In this document: positions 6,299-8,741 of the stretch, one piece after another
Layout: each line of letters begins with the position of its first letter
Position numbering within the stretch: position 1 is the first letter of the stretch
NCBI GenBank assembly: GCA_964551875.1
Contig: CAZKEV010000066.1
Coordinates: forward strand, 1 to 8,741
DNA from: JACTUA01 sp964551875
GTDB lineage: Archaea > Halobacteriota > Methanomicrobia > Methanomicrobiales > JACTUA01
Direction of reading: 5' to 3'
DNA: 8,741 bases
Notes under the pieces: generated by a model
What the model was told of the DNA's origin: nothing
Databases searched by the model: none
Seen by the model: the letters and a program-made list of their open reading frames with translations, nothing else
Made by a program: the position numbers and the translations under genes

Positions 6299-7576
6299 TT
6301 ATCTCATCATCTTGGGCACGATGTCGATGCACATGCCCGCAGCGATGGTTGACCCCATGTCCCGGATGGCGAACCTTCCCATCGGGGGTATCTCCTTGAT
6401 CTTCTCGATCACGAGGGGGCGGCTCGGCTTGATCTGGACGATGGCCGCATCACCGGTCTTCAAGAAGGTGGGATTCTCCTCCTTCACCTGGCCGGTCCTC
6501 GGGTCAAGCTTCTTCTTGAGGGCCGTGACCGTGCATGCCACCTGGGCGGTGTGGCAGTGGAAGACGGGCGTGTAGCCCACGGTGATCGCGCTCGGGTGGA
6601 AGAGGATGACGATCTGGGCCGTGAACTCCTCGGCTACCGTCGGCGGGTTGTCGACCGGGCCTACCACGTCGCCCCGCCGGATCTCGTTCTTCGCGACCCC
6701 GCGGACGTTGAAGCCCACGTTGTCCCCGGGTACTGCCTGGGGGATCTCCTCGTGGTGCATCTCCACGGACTTCACCTCGCCGGTCTTGTTCGCCGGCATG
6801 AAGATGACGGTCATCCCCTTCTTCAGGATGCCGGTCTCCACCCTGCCAACGGGCACAGTCCCGATCCCGCTGATGCTGTATACGTCCTGGATTGGCAGGC
6901 GGAGGGGAAGGGTCGTCGGCTTCTCGGGCTCCTTGAGGGTGTCCAGGGCCTCGAGAATAGTCGGGCCCTTGTACCAGGGGGTCTTGTCAGACTTCTTGGC
7001 GATGTTCACGCCCTGGAACGCCGAGGCGGCGATGAAGAGCATATCCTCCGGCTTGTAGGCGACCATCTTGAGGAGCGCGGTTACGTCCGCCTTCACGGCA
7101 TCGAAGCGCTTCTGGTCGTAGTTCACCGCGTCCATCTTGTTAACGACGATGATGAGCTGGTTGATACCAAGGGTCCGTGCAAGGAAGACATGCTCCTTGG
7201 TCTGCTCCTGGACGCCTTCCGAGGCCGCGACAACGAGCACCGCCGCATCCGCCTGGGATGCGCCGGTGATCATGTTCTTGACGAAGTCACGGTGGCCCGG
7301 GCAGTCCACGATGGTGAAGTAGTACTTAGCGGTGTCGAAGCGCTTGTGGGCGATATCGATGGTGATCCCCCGTTCCCGCTCCTCCTTCAAGTTGTCCATC
7401 ACCCAGGCGAACTCGAAGGTTCCCTTCCCTTTGCTCTCGGCTTCCTTCCGGTAGCCGTCGATGACATGCTGGGGTACCGCTCCCGTCTCGAAGAGGAGCC
7501 TGCCCACGAGAGTTGACTTCCCGTGGTCGATGTGGCCAATGATGGCAAGATTGAGATGGGGCTTTGCTGCTGCCAT
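6299..7576 (-). CDS. tuf: Translation elongation factor 1-alpha (EF-1A / aEF1A)
   Basis: A 425-aa GTPase that delivers aminoacyl-tRNA to the ribosomal A site. Seen: all G motifs in the N-terminal domain, G1 GHIDHGKS (14-21), G2 with RGITIDIAH (69-77), G3 DCPGH (91-95), G4 NKMD (146-149) and G5 SAF (185-187). Beta-barrel domain 2 starts near 222 (TLPLRLPIQDVYSISGIGTVPVGRVETG). Domain 3 includes HPSAITVGYTPVFHCHTAQVAC (about 327-348) and ends MGSTIAAGMCIDIVPK. The length is usual for euryarchaea. The ATG at 7576 has the strong Shine-Dalgarno GGAGGATC 7 nt upstream and its own TATA box, so EF-1A heads the transcript here. EF-2 (fusA), which usually precedes it in archaeal str operons, is absent upstream. 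Confidence 0.97.
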   Translation of the reverse strand: MAAAKPHLNLAIIGHIDHGKSTLVGRLLFETGAVPQHVIDGYRKEAESKGKGTFEFAWVMDNLKEERERGITIDIAHKRFDTAKYYFTIVDCPGHRDFVKNMITGASQADAAVLVVAASEGVQEQTKEHVFLARTLGINQLIIVVNKMDAVNYDQKRFDAVKADVTALLKMVAYKPEDMLFIAASAFQGVNIAKKSDKTPWYKGPTILEALDTLKEPEKPTTLPLRLPIQDVYSISGIGTVPVGRVETGILKKGMTVIFMPANKTGEVKSVEMHHEEIPQAVPGDNVGFNVRGVAKNEIRRGDVVGPVDNPPTVAEEFTAQIVILFHPSAITVGYTPVFHCHTAQVACTVTALKKKLDPRTGQVKEENPTFLKTGDAAIVQIKPSRPLVIEKIKEIPPMGRFAIRDMGSTIAAGMCIDIVPKMMR

Positions 7577-7583
7577 TTTCCTT

Positions 7584-7591
7584 GATCCTCC
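7584..7591 (-). promoter_or_regulatory. Strong Shine-Dalgarno of the EF-1A gene
   Basis: The minus strand reads GGAGGATC with 7 nt to the ATG at 7576. It is nearly the full complement of the 16S rRNA tail, as expected for a very highly translated gene. Confidence 0.75.
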
Positions 7592-7655
7592 AGTTTTCCG
7601 ATGGTAATACGCAAGCTCACAATCGTGCGATGCGAGTGTAAATTATTGGGGACAG

Positions 7656-7674
7656 GACTATATAAATTATAGTC
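7656..7674 (-). promoter_or_regulatory. EF-1A promoter: TATA box embedded in a perfect inverted repeat
   Basis: The minus strand contains TTTATATA (complement of 7659-7666), an excellent archaeal TATA box. Spacing predicts initiation near 7637 and a leader of about 60 nt before the EF-1A ATG. The box lies within a perfect 7-bp inverted repeat, GACTATA (7656-7662) and TATAGTC (7668-7674), separated by five bases. The symmetry could be a repressor operator covering the TATA box, or chance in an AT-rich element. Confidence 0.65.
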
Positions 7675-7729
7675 ACAGGCCCTGTTTTCCTGTGTGAGTC
7701 CTGCCTGAGGAGTCTCTCACCCGGCATGG

Positions 7730-7790
7730 ACACACCCTCTCGAGCCTGCAGGATTGCCGTTCTCATCAATTCATGACCTGCAGGGTGTGT
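7730..7790. repeat. Long-spaced inverted repeat carrying two CCTGCAGG palindromes
   Basis: ACACACCCT at 7730-7738 is the exact reverse complement of AGGGTGTGT at 7782-7790, separated by 43 bases. Within and beside the arms the 8-bp palindrome CCTGCAGG occurs twice (7745-7752 and 7777-7784). A single CCTGCAGG is rare by chance, so two 32 bp apart indicate a real repeat unit. The function is unknown. Confidence 0.5.
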
Positions 7791-7830
7791 ATTTGAAAAA
7801 ATCCGAACTGATTTTACGCGCGATTGGCCC

Positions 7831-7869
7831 GGCGGGCGGAATTCCCCCCGAACCCCCCTTCCGCCCGCC
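7831..7869. repeat. GC-rich hairpin (11-bp perfect stem, 17-nt loop)
   Basis: GGCGGGCGGAA (7831-7841) and TTCCGCCCGCC (7859-7869) are exact reverse complements. On the minus strand the loop holds two runs of six G separated by TTC, so a G-quadruplex could compete with the hairpin. It could be part of a structured RNA, a terminator-like element or a dispersed intergenic repeat; which one cannot be decided from one copy. Confidence 0.6.
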
Positions 7870-7873
7870 TCGC

Positions 7874-7913
7874 CTTGAAACGGAAGCGAAAAGGACGATT
7901 TCAAGTTTTTCGC
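7874..7913 (-). other. Potential H-type pseudoknot (two interlocked 7-bp pairings)
   Basis: Minus strand order: GCGAAAA (7913-7907), CTTGAAA (7905-7899), TTTTCGC (7892-7886), TTTCAAG (7880-7874). The first pairs with the third and the second with the fourth, both perfectly over 7 bp. The interlocked order permits either an H-type pseudoknot with connecting loops of 1, 6 and 5 nt, or two mutually exclusive hairpins. It abuts the GC-rich hairpin at 7831-7869. RNA expression is not known. Confidence 0.35.
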
Positions 7914-7977
7914 GGGCAGTAGCCCACAAGGAAAATCATACATGATTTCCTCTTTGGCGGCAAATTCTTTCTATTTA

Positions 7978-8274
7978 TTATTTATATTCCAATATTTGAT
8001 TAACTGTCAAAAATTTGTAGCCATTTGCTGTTAATCCGTCGATGATTTTTAGCAAAGCTTCTCTATCGGCTGAACATACCCCGTCACAAAAAGGGTGAAG
8101 GAATAACGATAGGTTTCTTAATCCGATGAGTTTCTTTAAGGATTTCTCCATGGTTTCCCGGTGGTTAAACCGCCACTCTGACTCTTTCAGGTATAACAGA
8201 AATCTGTCTTTGGCAACACCATGAAACTTCATGAGCCTTCGTTTGGTATACCTCCAGAATGATTCAATTTTCAC
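7978..8274 (-). pseudogene. Chimeric remnant: IS1595-type transposase C-terminus running into a polysaccharide-deacetylase-like tail
   Basis: A 98-codon open frame beginning with GTG at 8274. Residues 3-39 (IESFWRYTKRRLMKF, then LKESEWRFNHR) match the C-terminal end of IS1595/ISXO2-family DDE transposases, whose full length is roughly 300 aa, so most of the enzyme is missing. The frame stays open upstream to a TAG at 8305-8307, adding RQYEYWRPG, which may be more transposase with a small deletion. From about residue 51 it reads FLHPFCDGVCSADREALLKIIDG and ends GYKFLTVNQILEYK, which looks like the last part of a polysaccharide (NodB-type) deacetylase. The junction lies between about 8125 and 8158. 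The AT-rich composition and the broken families indicate acquired, decaying DNA. It is not expected to encode an active enzyme. The transposase call is fairly sure; the deacetylase call is moderate. Confidence 0.65.
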
Positions 8275-8315
8275 TCCAGGCCGCCAGTACTCATACTGTC
8301 TCCCCTATTTACCCC

Positions 8316-8358
8316 ATCCTTCATTGAAAAAGGCGAAGACAGAAGATGAAGAAAGGAT
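8316..8358 (-). terminator. Imperfect inverted repeat and pyrimidine-rich tract after the right-edge gene
   Basis: ATCCTTCAT (8316-8324) pairs with ATGAA and AGGAT in 8346-8358 with a three-base bulge and a 21-nt loop. It begins 5 nt past the TAA of the minus-strand gene ending at 8364, and the transcript would contain T-rich runs (TTTTATCCTTTC and CGCCTTTTT). A terminator is plausible. DGR targets often carry a hairpin just after the variable region, but the classical one has a short tight loop, unlike this. Confidence 0.3.
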
Positions 8359-8363
8359 AAAAT

Positions 8364-8741
8364 TTACGTGCCAAGTCTCACCGTGGAACGCGCCACCCAA
8401 CCCTTAAGCCTATTGCCTGAGCGATGCGCGCTTACGTCCATCCGCCCAGGAACACGAGCCCAGTAGCCAACCGGCACGAGATTACGAACCCCCCAGGCAC
8501 GACCACTGTCCGACCTCAGACCAAAACCCGAGTTTGGTACATACGAACCAAGCAACCACAAAGCATTGCTGTCATACCGGTCATGGCTTACTTGATTGGT
8601 TGTCTCAAGCTGAGTTACAAAGTGGGTGAGAAAATCTTCTGGTGTCCATCCCGTTTCTCCCTGATAGGTCGGTGTACTTAAAGTTTGTAAATAATCACGA
8701 GGAGTAGAGTAAGCCTCTAGCTGTCTTCTTCCTCCTATAAT
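8364..8741 (-). CDS. 3' part of a gene cut by the window edge; C-type-lectin-like C-terminus, candidate DGR target
   Basis: The minus-strand frame is open from the window end to TAA at 8364-8366 and gives 125 C-terminal residues. No ATG, GTG or TTG occurs in frame before residue 61 (TTG at 8561), so the gene very likely starts outside. Seen: a polar N-terminal stretch with GWTPEDFLTHFVTQLE (31-46) and VSHDRYDSNALWLLGS (51-66); then a segment rich in Gly, Ser, Arg, Asn, Asp and Val (70-114); then a closing WVARSTVRLGT (115-125). The WLLGS opening and the VARSTVRLG end resemble the WWLRSP and GVRPALWL ends of CLec/DUF6273-like domains. Adenine falls from 33% (60/180) upstream of codon 61 to 13% (17/129) in codons 72-114. 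This suits a variable region of a diversity-generating retroelement. The family is not firmly recognised and function is inferred. Confidence 0.6.
   Translation of the reverse strand: MIGGRRQLEAYSTPRDYLQTLSTPTYQGETGWTPEDFLTHFVTQLETTNQVSHDRYDSNALWLLGSYVPNSGFGLRSDSGRAWGVRNLVPVGYWARVPGRMDVSAHRSGNRLKGWVARSTVRLGT
8400..8528 (-). other. Candidate DGR variable region (VR)
   Basis: Codons 72-114 of the right-edge gene. The coding strand is A-poor (17 of 129), while many codons end in T or C (GGT, TTT, GGT, AGT, GGT, CGT, GTT, CGT, GGC, GCT, GTT). That is what results when AAY codons of a template repeat are randomised at their adenines during mutagenic retrohoming. It is followed by a short constant C-terminal stretch, as in known targets. 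No template repeat or reverse transcriptase is in this window, so the call rests on composition and position only. Confidence 0.4.

Larger units (their letters stand above)
7675..7977. other. Non-coding stretch rich in inverted repeats upstream of the EF-1A promoter
   Basis: About 300 bases without a credible gene. Besides the elements listed separately it holds a CACAGG/CCTGTG inverted repeat (7674-7679 and 7689-7694). It also holds a near-perfect AT-rich palindrome at 7930-7950 (GGAAAATCAT, AC, ATGATTTCC, one bulged A) just downstream of the remnant ORF stop, which could be a terminator for minus-strand transcripts. Open frames here have Pro/Arg/Gly-rich translations typical of non-coding GC-rich DNA. 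No tRNA or rRNA is visible. Confidence 0.5.

Noticed and set aside
6551..7516. Plus-strand open frame of 321 codons opposite EF-1A
   Set aside because: Shadow of the strongly biased EF-1A codons; translation rich in Asp, His, Val and Leu without domains.
7730..7913. CRISPR array or tRNA in the repeat-rich intergenic region
   Set aside because: Repeats are inverted and single-copy rather than regularly spaced direct repeats, and no cloverleaf with a T-arm GTTCRANNC signature is present.
7617..7943. Minus-strand 108-codon frame upstream of EF-1A
   Set aside because: It crosses the EF-1A promoter and several inverted repeats and has a Gly/Arg/Pro-rich low-information translation; better explained as non-coding repeats.
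8424..8681. Plus-strand 85-codon frame at the right edge
   Set aside because: Opposite a longer minus-strand frame that runs off the window and carries patterned composition and domain-like ends; no ribosome site or motif.

Overview
The window reads as euryarchaeal DNA, most likely from a methanogen of the order Methanomicrobiales. The evidence is an archaeal EF-1A (425 aa) beside archaeal-type ribosomal protein S10, a CetZ-type tubulin-like GTPase, dolichol-phosphate-type glycosylation enzymes, TTTATATA-type promoter elements and GGAGG Shine-Dalgarno sites. The core genes are GC-rich. The right-hand ~750 bases are partly AT-rich and look acquired. The genus is inference.

Left part (1-1954, minus strand): an FAD/NAD(P)-dependent oxidoreductase overlaps by 8 nt a family 2 glycosyltransferase of the dolichyl-phosphate glucosyltransferase (Alg5-like) type. 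Centre left (2062-4378, plus strand): cetZ is followed after 7 nt by a secreted, single-pass, helix-rich membrane protein. A 107-bp divergent intergenic region separates the two units.

Centre right (4338-7576, minus strand): EF-1A, S10 and a GT39-like multi-pass membrane protein of the Agl23/TIGR03663 type form a unit transcribed from a strong TATA box near 7662. The membrane protein starts 2 nt after the S10 stop. Its 3' end overlaps the convergent 3' end of the plus-strand membrane protein by 41 bp.

Right part (7577-8741): a non-coding stretch dense in inverted repeats is followed by a chimeric remnant, an IS1595-type transposase C-terminus running into a polysaccharide-deacetylase-like tail. 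At the right edge is the 3' part of a minus-strand gene cut by the window. The upstream half of the visible coding part is A-rich. Its C-terminal ~43 codons are strikingly A-poor and rich in NNC/NNT codons, and it ends in a C-type-lectin-like WxxRSxVRLG motif. This pattern is what a variable region of a diversity-generating retroelement (DGR) target would look like. No template repeat or reverse transcriptase lies in the window, so this is a candidate only.

Two surface-glycan genes on the left, a glycosylation-related membrane protein in the middle and a secreted protein with five N-glycosylation sequons suggest a cell-envelope theme around the CetZ and translation genes.
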